The position numbers and the translations under genes were made by a program. From assembly GCF_001750145.1 (NCBI RefSeq), contig NZ_CP015732.1:2108001-2172000 (forward strand): a stretch of 64,000 nucleotides of DNA. The letters run 5' to 3'. The stretch comes from Arthrobacter sp. U41. GTDB lineage: Bacteria; Actinomycetota; Actinomycetes; Actinomycetales; Micrococcaceae. Shown here in pieces: positions 16,938-25,234 of the stretch; the first letter of the stretch is position 1, and each line of letters opens with the position of its first letter. The notes beneath the pieces are model-generated. The model was not told the origin of the DNA, ran no database searches, and was given only the letters and a program-made list of their open reading frames with translations.

Positions 16938-18192
16938 CCAGCCTGGGCCCGCCAGCCACGGGGCGCCGGGCTCCCGGCCGGTCCGCCGGATCCTGCTCGA
17001 CGAGCTCTCCGGCGGCGTCGTCGAACGGCTTGACCCTGGAAGCGCGGCCTACGTCAACGGCAGCGGCCTGGCCAATGCCTCGCCCATGGGCATGGGTTTG
17101 TACCGGATCGAGCCCGTCGGGAAGGTCGGCTCGGTGCGCACCCCGACCGTGCAGCTCGAGGTCCGGCCCAAGGAACGGCTCGGCCTGGACCGGCTCCTGT
17201 TCCTGCTCGGGTACGCCGGGGACCAGGGCTTCCAGGAGGAATGCGTCACCGCAGCCGAGGAAGCGGACCTGTGGAGTGCACTGGCCGAATCGCTGGCCCA
17301 GCTCGCGGACCGGGCACTCAGCCGCGGCGTGCTGCGGGGCTACCTGAATGTGGAGGAATCGCTCCGGACGGTCAAAGGCCGGATCCGTATTTCGGACCAG
17401 ATCTCGCGCCGGCCGGGCATGCTCGTTCCCCTCGAAGTGTCCTACGACGAGTTCACCGAGGACATTGCGGAGAACCGCATCCTGCGGGCGGCGCTGGAAC
17501 GGATGTCCCAGGTTCCGGGCGTGCGGCCGGAGGTGCTCAGCCGGCTCCGCCAGCTCAAGGGCAAGCTCGCGGCCGTGACCCGGCTGCAGTCCGGCGCGCC
17601 GCTGCCGGTCTGGCGGGCCAGCCGGATGAACACCCGGTACCAGGCCGCGCTGCGGCTCGCCGAGGTGATCCTGCGCCACGGTTCGGCGGAGGCCGGCGAC
17701 GGCACGCAGCAGTCGGCGTCGTTTGTGGTGGACATGTCCGTGCTGTTCGAGGACTTCGTCGGGAGAGCGCTGCGCGAGGCCATGGCGGTGTACCCGGGGG
17801 AGATGCGGCTGCGGTACAACGCCCTGCTCAATGAGGCCGTGCGCGACTCTGACCGGATCGTGGTGCAGCCCGGAGCCGTCCACCTGCTGGGCGGGCGGCC
17901 GGTGATGGTCTACGACGCCAGGTACCAGGCCGCGGCCGACGCCGGGGCGTCACTGTCGGGTGACCACTACCGGATGCTCGCGTACTGCACCTCGCTCAGG
18001 GTTCCGACGGCGTGGCTGGTGTATCCCGGCACGGGAGAGATCAAACTGCGCCGGATCCTGAACACGGACATTGACGTGGTGGAGTTTCCGCTGGACCTGT
18101 CGAGGCCGCCGTCGGAAATCCTGGCCTCCGTGGCGGACCTCGCGCAGCAGTCGTGGGGCGAAGTGGTGCGCCAGGCAACCATCAGCCGCTGA
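16915..18192 (+). CDS. mcrC: McrC-type nuclease subunit
   Basis: A 425-residue protein with the McrC layout: N-terminal part (~20-130) that contacts McrB and a C-terminal PD-(D/E)XK region. EDIAENRILRAALERM, VDMSVLFEDFVGRALREAM and VMVYDARYQA (~residues 330-340) are family landmarks. The canonical catalytic triplet is D-x-K (DAK); here it reads DAR, so the catalytic Lys is replaced by Arg. Start is the TTG at 16915, inside mcrB; there may be a later start, since the first ~20 residues are low-complexity. It forms the restriction pair with McrB and is followed by a decayed region and vsr. Confidence 0.85.
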   Translation: MTALRASSQPGPASHGAPGSRPVRRILLDELSGGVVERLDPGSAAYVNGSGLANASPMGMGLYRIEPVGKVGSVRTPTVQLEVRPKERLGLDRLLFLLGYAGDQGFQEECVTAAEEADLWSALAESLAQLADRALSRGVLRGYLNVEESLRTVKGRIRISDQISRRPGMLVPLEVSYDEFTEDIAENRILRAALERMSQVPGVRPEVLSRLRQLKGKLAAVTRLQSGAPLPVWRASRMNTRYQAALRLAEVILRHGSAEAGDGTQQSASFVVDMSVLFEDFVGRALREAMAVYPGEMRLRYNALLNEAVRDSDRIVVQPGAVHLLGGRPVMVYDARYQAAADAGASLSGDHYRMLAYCTSLRVPTAWLVYPGTGEIKLRRILNTDIDVVEFPLDLSRPPSEILASVADLAQQSWGEVVRQATISR

Positions 18193-18213
18193 CGCCCTTC
18201 TCGGGTGGCGGCG

Positions 18214-18610
18214 CTACCCGGCAGGCTGTTCCACGGAGACAGAGAGCAGGTGGCTCAGGAGGGCTTTCTCCGGCTGGCCCGGGTTGTTGGCGACATGCCA
18301 GCGGAGTTTCTCGCGCACCGCCGCGTCTTCGGGTTTGGTGTCGGAGAGGATCGCGTCGATGATGGTGGTCACCTGCCGGCGCAGGGGGCCGAGATCGGTA
18401 TCCGGTTCGATCCCGGGGGACCTTCGCCGCGCAGGCGGACGGGAATCGGGGGATGACTTCGCTGGCCGCGTTGCGGGCCTCAGCGACGTCGTGGACCTCA
18501 GCAAGTGCGGCATGGTGGCGCTCTCCCGTGGAGTAGAAGTACGAGTAAGTGCGGACCCGATAGAGTCCTTGTCCCCAGATTCGGATATTACCCGAGACAG
18601 ACCAGTCTGT
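18214..18610 (-). pseudogene. Decayed gene between mcrC and vsr
   Basis: Two adjacent frames on the minus strand read like pieces of one protein. From ~18585 to ~18440 one frame gives GNIRIWGQGLYRV, RTYSYFYSTGERHHAALAEV and HDVAEARNAASEVIPRF. From ~18420 to the TAG at 18214 another gives GIEPDTDLGPLRRQ, VTTIIDAILSDTKPEDA, AVREKLRWHVANNPGQP and EKALLSHLLSVSVEQPAG. The change of frame falls in a GC-rich stretch near 18415-18440, and no start codon with a ribosome-binding site is seen. The family is not recognised. It may be a remnant of a third component of the neighbouring restriction locus, or an intact small gene with a sequencing error. Confidence 0.45.
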
Positions 18611-18613
18611 CTC
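18594..18613. promoter_or_regulatory. Perfect 20-bp palindrome, operator-like
   Basis: GAGACAGAC (18594-18602), CA, GTCTGTCTC (18605-18613). The size and form resemble TetR-family operators. It lies 19 bases beyond the vsr stop, at the start of the decayed gene. Confidence 0.45.
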
Positions 18614-18631
18614 TGTAGCGGTGAGACATTC

Positions 18632-19162
18632 CTAGTTTTGGGGGCGGGGGAGTGCCGGAGTTTGGCCGGTCGCCTGCTCGGCCACGGCCGTGGCCGGCCC
18701 GGCGGTCTCGCCGGCGGGGGTGACAGCGGGGAGTGTTTTGCTGGCCAGCAGGAAGTCATCCAGTTGCTTTTCCAGCGCGGAAAGATCCTTGAGTTCGCAT
18801 TCCCAGACGGTGAGGACTTCCCAGCCCGCGTGCTCCAGCAGATGGCGCTGTTCGGCGTCGCGGGTCCGTGTCCGGGTGCGTTTGGTTTCCCAGAACTCCG
18901 CGTTGTTCTTGGGGGCATGCTGCCCGGCCCGGCAATCGTGGAAGTGCCAGAAGCAGCCGTTGACGAAGATGACTTTGCGTCTGCCGGCGAATACCAGATC
19001 CGGGTTGCCAGGCAGCAGCCCTCCCCGGGCGGTGCCGTGCAGCCGGTAGCGGTAGCCCTTGGCGTGGAGCAGCTTTCGGACCAGCAGTTCAGGCTTGGTG
19101 TTCTTCCCGCGGATGCGGGACATGTTCCAGCTGCGCCGCTCGGGGGTCAGCTTGTCCGCCAT
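18632..19162 (-). CDS. vsr: Very short patch repair endonuclease (Vsr)
   Basis: A 176-residue T:G mismatch nicking endonuclease homologue. Family landmarks are in order: MSRIRGKNTKPELLVRKLLH at ~14-33, HGTARGGLLPGNPDLVFAGRRKVIFVNGCFWHFHDC with the Asp in PDLVF and the zinc/catalytic Cys-His cluster, then WEVLTVWECEL. A non-conserved Pro/Ala/Thr tail of ~35 residues extends past the usual ~140. Vsr corrects T:G mismatches made by deamination of 5-methylcytosine, so it normally accompanies a cytosine-5 methyltransferase. None is seen nearby; instead McrBC, which attacks modified DNA, lies next door. The ATG at 19162 is the only good start. Confidence 0.9.
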   Translation of the reverse strand: MADKLTPERRSWNMSRIRGKNTKPELLVRKLLHAKGYRYRLHGTARGGLLPGNPDLVFAGRRKVIFVNGCFWHFHDCRAGQHAPKNNAEFWETKRTRTRTRDAEQRHLLEHAGWEVLTVWECELKDLSALEKQLDDFLLASKTLPAVTPAGETAGPATAVAEQATGQTPALPRPQN

Positions 19163-19305
19163 GGTTTAAGTCTAGGCGGCCGGGAGGGGCGCGACGGCGG
19201 CCGTCCGCATCGGGCTGGCCGCCGTCCTTATCGGGACATCGGGCTGCCGATCAGTGGCGATTGCCGCCGTCGCGACGTCCGGCGATTGCCGCCGTCGAAC
19301 AGTTG

Positions 19306-19740
19306 CTAGATCTCCCGCTCCGGGTGTTCGCCAAACTTGAAATGGCGCCCGCTGACCGAGGTGGGCTCGATCTCGACGTAGAAGTCCTTCAAGGTGGGCA
19401 CCCATGGCTTGAGCCCCAGGGCCTCCGCCGCTGCGATGTCGGCGGACTGGTCCAACACCCTGGCCGTGCCGCGCATGACAACCGACCAAGCCTCATCGGA
19501 GAGGATCCCGTCTGTTTCGAACAGCACCTTGGAATTGATGGTCAGTTCAGCAAGTTTGTTGCCGGGAGCGGTCCGCAGGTAGAGCTTCCGGTCGCTCACG
19601 GCATAGTTCACCGGAAAGATATCGGGTTCGCCGCCCACGATGACCACGAGCCTGCCGTGCTTGGTGCCCTCAATCAGCTTCCAGCTCTGGTCGTCATCAA
19701 GGTGGAGGATGGGATTTTCGTCTGCATGTTCGAACATCAT
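19306..19740 (-). CDS. Pyridoxamine 5'-phosphate oxidase family protein (FMN-binding split barrel)
   Basis: About 144 residues from MMFEHADENPILHLDDDQSW. The core is GRLVVIVGGEPDIFPVNYAVSDRKLYLRTAPGNK, the nitroreductase-like split-barrel pattern of general stress and F420/FMN-binding PPOX proteins, followed by VLFETDG and SVVMRGTARVL. The open frame extends another 36 residues upstream to 19848, but that stretch looks non-coding; neither start has a clear ribosome-binding site. Most members have no known substrate. Confidence 0.82.
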   Translation of the reverse strand: MMFEHADENPILHLDDDQSWKLIEGTKHGRLVVIVGGEPDIFPVNYAVSDRKLYLRTAPGNKLAELTINSKVLFETDGILSDEAWSVVMRGTARVLDQSADIAAAEALGLKPWVPTLKDFYVEIEPTSVSGRHFKFGEHPEREI

Positions 19741-20108
19741 GGGTTCATTGTTCTGGGCGATGTAGAAAAAGACCAGTGGCTCAGCGGGAAAGTCGTTGTG
19801 AGTCGGTGTGAGGCGGAGCATTTGCGGTGAACGATTAGGCGGCGGCAAATTGTCGGACCTCGTTCATGGTCTGATTTCGTTCGACGTGCTGCGGTTGCCC
19901 CGTGATCCTCGGTTTATCGCGCCGCGGCGCCCCGGGTCCAGGCCCTCAGCAGCGCGTGAGCGCGCCTGAGTGGTATGGGAAGTCGGCCGCCTGCGCGGTC
20001 CATGGGGCGTCTGTGGATAACTTTGAAGTTCAAAATGTGATGTCAGTTACCCTTAAGTCATTGTTTGGCTTCAGGCGTCTTGATTTCTATCGGGGGGAAT
20101 AGCTGACC
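19741..20108. other. Intergenic region, no gene seen
   Basis: These 368 bases between the divergent PPOX and DUF6318 genes show no credible coding frame. The last ~110 bases are clearly AT-richer than the surroundings and hold a small palindrome TTTGAA-G-TTCAAA (20022-20034); they probably contain the promoter of the DUF6318 gene. GGGGGGAA at ~20092 is its ribosome-binding site. Confidence 0.55.
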
Positions 20109-20762
20109 ATGACATCTCGCACTTCACACTTCGTTCGGCGCAGACGCATCTGCGCCGTCCTGCTTGCGCTCTCTTTGATGTCGGTGACCGCCTGCACCGG
20201 CGGGGGAACACCGGGTGCAACGGCCGCACCAGGGTCGTCGAGTCCGACGGCGTCGCCGACACCAACAGCCACCCCCACGCCAATGCCCAGTTACAAGCCG
20301 GCAGATGCCTCGGGGAGGGCGCAGAACGTGCCAGTTCCCGTGCTGCCGGAAGCCGCGACGGCCGAGACGAAGGAAAGTGCAATCGCCTTCGCGACTTACT
20401 GGTACGAGGTACTGAATTATGCCTATCAAACCGGCGACTTCGGGCCGATGGATGCGGTTACTGGCCCAACATGTCGTATGTGCTCGAAGGTTCGCCCGGG
20501 CATAGTTGAATGGAATTCAGACGGACGTTGGATTGCGGGAGGCCTTGTTGCGGTTAAGGGGGCCTTCACGGAATTTGTGAAGACAGCCGAAGGCAACTAT
20601 CAAGTGACCACGCAGTTGGAACAGCCTGTCGGGTTCCTTTATCGGGCGGACTCAAGTATCGAAAAGTCCGTACCTGCAGCACAGGTTCTCGCCGACATTA
20701 TGACCGTTCGCTTCACCGATGGCAGGTGGAACGCGCTGGACGTTGACCGGCTCGGTGTATGA
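20109..20762 (+). CDS. DUF6318-family lipoprotein
   Basis: A 217-residue lipoprotein: basic N-terminus, hydrophobic segment, and lipobox ending MSVTAC with the lipidated Cys near residue 29. A Ser/Thr/Pro linker runs to ~60. The globular domain begins YKPADASGRAQNVPVPVLPE, then AIAFATYWYEVLNYAYQTGDFGPM and CRMCSKV, the DUF6318 pattern. Two Cys in TCRMCSK could pair. It overlaps the next gene by ATGA. The family is frequent in Arthrobacter and uncharacterised; the outer face of the membrane is the predicted site. Confidence 0.85.
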   Translation: MTSRTSHFVRRRRICAVLLALSLMSVTACTGGGTPGATAAPGSSSPTASPTPTATPTPMPSYKPADASGRAQNVPVPVLPEAATAETKESAIAFATYWYEVLNYAYQTGDFGPMDAVTGPTCRMCSKVRPGIVEWNSDGRWIAGGLVAVKGAFTEFVKTAEGNYQVTTQLEQPVGFLYRADSSIEKSVPAAQVLADIMTVRFTDGRWNALDVDRLGV

Positions 20763-21685
20763 AAAGAGGCGGGGGTCTTCGCGGCTGGCTCGGGCACGCC
20801 CTGAGGGTCCTAGCCACTGTAATTCTGATTTCGGTTTCAACTGTATCTCCGGCTGTCGCAGATACATCGGACGTGTTCTGGAACTCAACTGGCGTTGGCG
20901 TCTGGCGCTACGATGCGGCTCTCAAAGTCTGGGTAGACGCACCGAACACTGTTCCTGAGAGCCCTTATCAGTACCGGTTCGATTACCTGTGCCTGGTGGA
21001 CAACAATGCTTTCGATGTCGATTGTCTCGCAGCGGCGACAGAGTGCAGTGCTGGTGAAAATGGGCGCCCGGTCAGGTGGTGGTGGAAGTTGGTGGTCGCT
21101 GGCCCGAACGATTGGAGCCGGATCGCCCCGGACCGCTGCGTTTACTCCGAGAAGCCGGATGACGTCCTGGGCAAGATTGCTGCCCAGATCCAGACGAAGT
21201 TCCAGCAGCTTCCCGTCAGCCCCGGCAACCTGGTCATGCAACCGAGTCCGCACACCCTGAGGGGCGCTGAGACCAACTTCTATGTTGAAGCCACGGAGCA
21301 GGCGTTCACAGTGGACATGCTCGGTCAAAGCGTCTCGATCGTTGCCAGACCCGTCCAGTACACCTGGAATTACGGCGATGGAACCTCGCTGGGGCCGCAG
21401 ACCGCGGCCGGTGCACCCCTCCCGCAGGAGCGCTGGGGCGAAAAGACAGCCACCAGCCACGTCTACACCGAGACCGGAGATTTTTCGGTGGTGCTGACGA
21501 CCCACTTCCAGGGGACGTACTCCGTCAACGGCGGCCCGCCCTTGCCCATCCCGGGCCAAGGGCAATTCGGCTCACCGCCGCAGACCGTGAGCGTCTGGCG
21601 CTCCATCACCCGGAACTACGCCGACGACTGCCTCCGCAACCCGCAAGGTCAAGGTTGCCCCGGCGTCGTGGCGCCTGCTCCTTAG
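20759..21685 (+). CDS. Secreted protein with PKD-like domain
   Basis: A 308-residue exported protein with an N-terminal signal peptide (hydrophobic ~15-30, cleavage after SPAVA). The middle contains several Cys (LCLVDNNAFDVDCLAAATEC) that could form disulphides, and the C-terminal third has YTWNYGDGTSLGPQT...ATSHVYTETGDFSVVLTT, the signature of a PKD/beta-sandwich domain. The start overlaps the stop of the DUF6318 lipoprotein gene, so the two are coexpressed and may act together on the cell surface. I do not recognise a specific function. Confidence 0.78.
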   Translation: MKRGGGLRGWLGHALRVLATVILISVSTVSPAVADTSDVFWNSTGVGVWRYDAALKVWVDAPNTVPESPYQYRFDYLCLVDNNAFDVDCLAAATECSAGENGRPVRWWWKLVVAGPNDWSRIAPDRCVYSEKPDDVLGKIAAQIQTKFQQLPVSPGNLVMQPSPHTLRGAETNFYVEATEQAFTVDMLGQSVSIVARPVQYTWNYGDGTSLGPQTAAGAPLPQERWGEKTATSHVYTETGDFSVVLTTHFQGTYSVNGGPPLPIPGQGQFGSPPQTVSVWRSITRNYADDCLRNPQGQGCPGVVAPAP

Positions 21686-21768
21686 CCTCGGCGCCACCCT
21701 CGGCTCGACGTTCTGATCCACATCCGGACCCACTTTCGGCACGTGCAAGGACGCCGAAGGCGCGGCGC

Positions 21769-23112
21769 TCAGGCCCGCAGCTCCCGGTCGACCCTTTCCA
21801 TCCGGGCGCTCACCAGTTGGCACCGGGGATCCTCGGGTCCCATCAGCGCGGCCGCCGTCGCCGCGGCAGCCGTATCCGAGGAACCCATATCGCTCGTGCA
21901 CCATTGCAGCATCAACCGGGCGTCGCCGCTGGCGCGTATGGAGGCGCCAACGGCCTCGTTAAGCTCGTCTCGCATGAACCCGACGGCGAGGGTGCTCGAA
22001 CGGTTGAGGAGTTTTGCCCGGTACGCCGCAAACGCCTCGGCAACCCGGCCGTCGCGCAAATGGCCAGCCACAAGCGAAGCATCAGTCACGACCCTGACGG
22101 TGGACGAGAAACGGTAAGGATTCGCTTCCACGACACTGCCCAGGATGCTGCGTATCCGGTGCATCTCGGTCCGGATTGCCGCAGCGGTGCCCGAGTCGCC
22201 ATGGATCTCGTAGGCCAGTTCATCGGCACTCCAGCCCTGGGTGCGCGAGGCCAACAGGGCCAGAATCTCGGCACGGCGCAGCGTCAGCGGGCGACGGTTG
22301 CCGCCGTCGAGCGCCGCCGATGGTGCGTCCCCCAGCAGCTGCAGCGTCAGCTGGGACCGGGCCGAGGATTCCGAGCGTCCGCCTGCGGCAAGCCCTTCCG
22401 CCTCCCCGGTCCTCCCGCCGGTGCTGACGGGAGGGGCCGCGGATTTCAACAGCTCCTCAGCCAGCCGCACGCCACAGCGCACCAGGCGCAGACTGTCCGG
22501 CGTGACGGATTCAAACGGGCCGGACACGTCCAGGACGCCGACGACCTCGCCCGTCAAAGGGTCGCGAATCGGAGAAGCCGTGCAGGCCCAATCGTGATGC
22601 GTCCGGACGAGGTGTTCGGCCGAGAAAAGCTGTGCCGGCAAGCCTGTCACCAGTGCCTCGCTGATGGCGTTGGTGCCCACCCCGGACTCGGACCAGTCGG
22701 CCCCCTCCACGAATTCCAGAGAGTCGGCGAGTTTCAATGCCTGTTTGCTGCCAACGCGCCACAGCACTTCGCCTTCGTGGTCGGTGACGATCAACAGGTG
22801 GCGGCCGGTTGCCGTCTCATCGGCCAGTAATTGGGAGAGCGCGGGCATCACGGCGGCCAGCCGGTGGCCGGCACTGAGCGAGCGGGCCTCGGAAACTTCA
22901 TGCCGGTGGACCGGGCGGTGCTGGTCCGGATTGATGCCCAGCGCGAGGGAACGCTGCCAGGACTTAAGCAGGGACGGCGACAGATGCGGGTTTGGAGTAC
23001 CGGAAACCGTGGCCTCGTGCGCCTTCCGGAGGGCCCGTGCATACTCCGCCGGCGCGGAAAACCTCAGGTCCGGGAGCGGCGTAATGGAGCGACTTTCCGG
23101 CCGCATGCTCAT
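21769..23112 (-). CDS. GAF-domain transcriptional regulator (AcoR-like N-terminus)
   Basis: A 447-residue regulator. The N-terminal part carries SLLKSWQRSLALGINPDQHRP and a GAF-type sensor (~90-225, LLIVTDHEGEVLWRVGS, WSESGVGTNAISEAL, VGVLDVSGPFE) as in AcoR-like activators. There is no sigma-54 AAA+ module; instead a C-terminal winged-helix-like region (~275-345, RRAEILALLASRTQGWSADELAYEIHGDSGT...IRTEMHRIRSILG). It is divergent from the flavin monooxygenase gene with ~200 bases between, so it likely controls the monooxygenase/dehydrogenase cluster in response to a small ligand. Actinobacterial proteins of this type activate alcohol, acetoin or aldehyde use. Confidence 0.82.
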   Translation of the reverse strand: MSMRPESRSITPLPDLRFSAPAEYARALRKAHEATVSGTPNPHLSPSLLKSWQRSLALGINPDQHRPVHRHEVSEARSLSAGHRLAAVMPALSQLLADETATGRHLLIVTDHEGEVLWRVGSKQALKLADSLEFVEGADWSESGVGTNAISEALVTGLPAQLFSAEHLVRTHHDWACTASPIRDPLTGEVVGVLDVSGPFESVTPDSLRLVRCGVRLAEELLKSAAPPVSTGGRTGEAEGLAAGGRSESSARSQLTLQLLGDAPSAALDGGNRRPLTLRRAEILALLASRTQGWSADELAYEIHGDSGTAAAIRTEMHRIRSILGSVVEANPYRFSSTVRVVTDASLVAGHLRDGRVAEAFAAYRAKLLNRSSTLAVGFMRDELNEAVGASIRASGDARLMLQWCTSDMGSSDTAAAATAAALMGPEDPRCQLVSARMERVDRELRA

Positions 23113-23202
23113 TTACCCAACCCGCCCTCGAATCGTCGCGCCCCGCAGCCACCGTCGGCCCCTGGCCCGCCTGAGCGCGGACCATGAGCCTGAGAGCTCT
23201 GT

Positions 23203-23220
23203 GTAACCCGATTGTAACCC
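23203..23220. promoter_or_regulatory. Direct repeat GTAACCC in the regulator-FMO promoter region
   Basis: GTAACCC at 23203-23209 and again at 23214-23220, start-to-start 11 bases, about one helical turn. It lies midway between the divergent GAF regulator and FMO genes and could be an activator site. Confidence 0.35.
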
Positions 23221-23309
23221 CCTGCGGACTTTACTTGTGATGCGGGTCACTGCATGGCCGAGACGCCACCCACGGAACCCGCCCACAGTTGGCAACGGAA
23301 AGAGGAAAC

Positions 23310-25100
23310 ATGCCTGAGACTCCAAACGGCGTGATCGAGGCGTGGCTGGCGCAGTTCGATGAGGCGCTGCGCAGCCACAACACGGACAAAGCGCTTGAAC
23401 TATTCGACGACGAGTCGTACTGGCGCGACTTCGTCTCCTTCACCTGGAACCTGAAGACCCTCGAGGGCAAAGAGGACATCCGGCGCATGCTGGACGCGAC
23501 CCTGGCCGACGTGCAGCCCAGCAACTGGATCCTGGCCGAGGACGCCACCGGGGACGCGGCCAACACCGAAGCCTGGGTGAACTTCGAGACCGCCCAGGCC
23601 GGGGGTTACGCCCACCTGCGCCTCCGGAACGGTAAATGCTGGACCCTGCTCACCACCATGCAGGAGCTCAAGGGCTTCGAGGAAAAGAAGGGCGTGAACC
23701 GGGAAAAGGGCGTCGCCCACGAGATCACCAAGGGCCGCAAGTCGTGGCTGGAACTGAAGGAAGAGCAGGAAGCCCGGCTCGGCTACGAAGACCAGCCCTA
23801 CACCGTCATCATCGGCGGCGGCCAGGGCGGAATCGGGCTGGGCGCACGGCTGCGCCGGCTCGGCGTGCCCACCATCATCATCGAAAAGAATGACCGCCCC
23901 GGTGACTCCTGGCGGAACCGCTACAAGTCCCTCCACCTGCACGATCCGGTCTGGTACGACCACCTGCCCTACATCAAGTTCCCCGACGACTGGCCGGTCT
24001 TCGCGGCCAAGGACAAGATCGGCGACTGGCTGGAAAACTACACCCGGATCATGGAACTGAACTACTGGTCCAAGACCGAATGCACCAACGCCCGCTTCGA
24101 CGAATCCTCCCAGGAGTGGGTGGTTGAGGTGGTGCGCGACGGCGAACCGGTCACCCTGCGCCCCAAACAGCTCGTCTTCGCCCTGGGCGTTTCGGGGTAC
24201 CCCAGCGTCCCCACGTTCGACGGCGCCGAATCCTTCCTCGACGAGCAGTACCACTCGTCCAAGCACCCGGGCGGCGGGGACTGGACCGGGAAGAAGGCCG
24301 TGGTCATCGGCTCCAACAATTCCGCCCACGATATCTGCGCCGACCTGTGGGAACACGGCGCGGACGTCACCATGGTCCAGCGGTCCTCCACGCACATCGC
24401 CCGGAGCGAGTCGCTGATGGACCTTGCCCTTGGCGGTCTGTACTCCGAGCAGGCACTGGCCAACGGGGTCACCACCGAGAAGGCCGACCTGCTGTTCGCC
24501 TCGCTGCCCTACCGGATCCTGCCCGCAGCCCAGATACCGGTCTACGCGGAGATGGCCGAGCGGGACGCCGAGTTTTACTCCCAGCTGGAAGCCGCCGGCT
24601 TTGACCTGGACTTCGGCGTGGACGGGTCCGGCCTGTTCCTCAAGTACCTGCGGCGGGGCTCCGGCTACTACATCGACGTCGGCGCCTCGCAGCTGATCAT
24701 CGACGGCCGGGTCAAGCTCGCCAACGGTGAGGTCGGCAAGATCACCGGGAACGCCGTGGTGATGGCCAACGGAGCGGAACTGGAAGCGGACGCCATCATT
24801 TACGCGACCGGCTACGGGTCCATGAACGGCTGGCTGGCCGATCTTGTCTCACCCGAGGTGGCCGACGCCGTCGGGAAGTGCTGGGGCTTTGGATCCGATA
24901 CTCCCAAGGATCCAGGTCCGTGGGAAGGCGAACTGCGCAACATGTGGAAACCCACAAACGTGGATAACCTGTGGATCCACGGCGGCAATCTGCACCAAAG
25001 CCGCCACTATTCCAACTATCTGGCGCTGCAGCTCAAGGCCAGGATGGAAGGGCTGCCGACGCCGGTCTTCGAGCGTCAGCCCACGCACCACGCGCGCTGA
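23310..25100 (+). CDS. Flavin-containing monooxygenase with N-terminal NTF2-like domain
   Basis: A 596-residue FAD/NADPH enzyme. Residues ~1-130 are an NTF2/SnoaL-like module (VIEAWLAQFDEALRSHNTDKALELFDDESYWRDFVSFTWNLKTLEGK). From ~165 the FMO core follows: FAD-binding VIIGGGQGGIGLGARL, second Rossmann VVIGSNNSAHDICADLWEHG and the ATGY motif (YATGYG). ATG at 23310 follows AGAGGA; an upstream TTG at 23289 lacks this. Such fusion enzymes insert oxygen into ketones, aldehydes or heteroatoms. The downstream dehydrogenase and Old Yellow Enzyme suggest a catabolic set for an alcohol, ketone or enone, with the divergent GAF regulator as switch; the substrate is not known. Confidence 0.85.
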   Translation: MPETPNGVIEAWLAQFDEALRSHNTDKALELFDDESYWRDFVSFTWNLKTLEGKEDIRRMLDATLADVQPSNWILAEDATGDAANTEAWVNFETAQAGGYAHLRLRNGKCWTLLTTMQELKGFEEKKGVNREKGVAHEITKGRKSWLELKEEQEARLGYEDQPYTVIIGGGQGGIGLGARLRRLGVPTIIIEKNDRPGDSWRNRYKSLHLHDPVWYDHLPYIKFPDDWPVFAAKDKIGDWLENYTRIMELNYWSKTECTNARFDESSQEWVVEVVRDGEPVTLRPKQLVFALGVSGYPSVPTFDGAESFLDEQYHSSKHPGGGDWTGKKAVVIGSNNSAHDICADLWEHGADVTMVQRSSTHIARSESLMDLALGGLYSEQALANGVTTEKADLLFASLPYRILPAAQIPVYAEMAERDAEFYSQLEAAGFDLDFGVDGSGLFLKYLRRGSGYYIDVGASQLIIDGRVKLANGEVGKITGNAVVMANGAELEADAIIYATGYGSMNGWLADLVSPEVADAVGKCWGFGSDTPKDPGPWEGELRNMWKPTNVDNLWIHGGNLHQSRHYSNYLALQLKARMEGLPTPVFERQPTHHAR

Positions 25101-25178
25101 CCCGGACGGGCCGTGACAATCCCACTCCCGGGAACCACACTGGGGATGACGGCCACCTTGTGAGAATCCAACGACATG

Positions 25179-25209
25179 CCGTGGATGCGCCTGACCGGCG
25201 CATCCACGG
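25179..25209 (+). promoter_or_regulatory. Perfect 12-bp hairpin before the dehydrogenase gene
   Basis: CCGTGGATGCGC (25179-25190), 7-base loop, GCGCATCCACGG (25198-25209). There is no T run. It sits 10 bases before the ribosome-binding site GAAGGAA and may be an mRNA stabiliser, processing site or weak attenuator between the FMO and dehydrogenase genes. Confidence 0.5.
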
Positions 25210-25234
25210 CCCGCAATGCGAAGGAAAATACATT

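Noticed and set aside
14706..19162. A complete, novel multi-gene defence system around mcrBC and vsr
   Set aside because: McrBC and Vsr are known families and the only unknown piece is decayed; no further defence gene flanks them.
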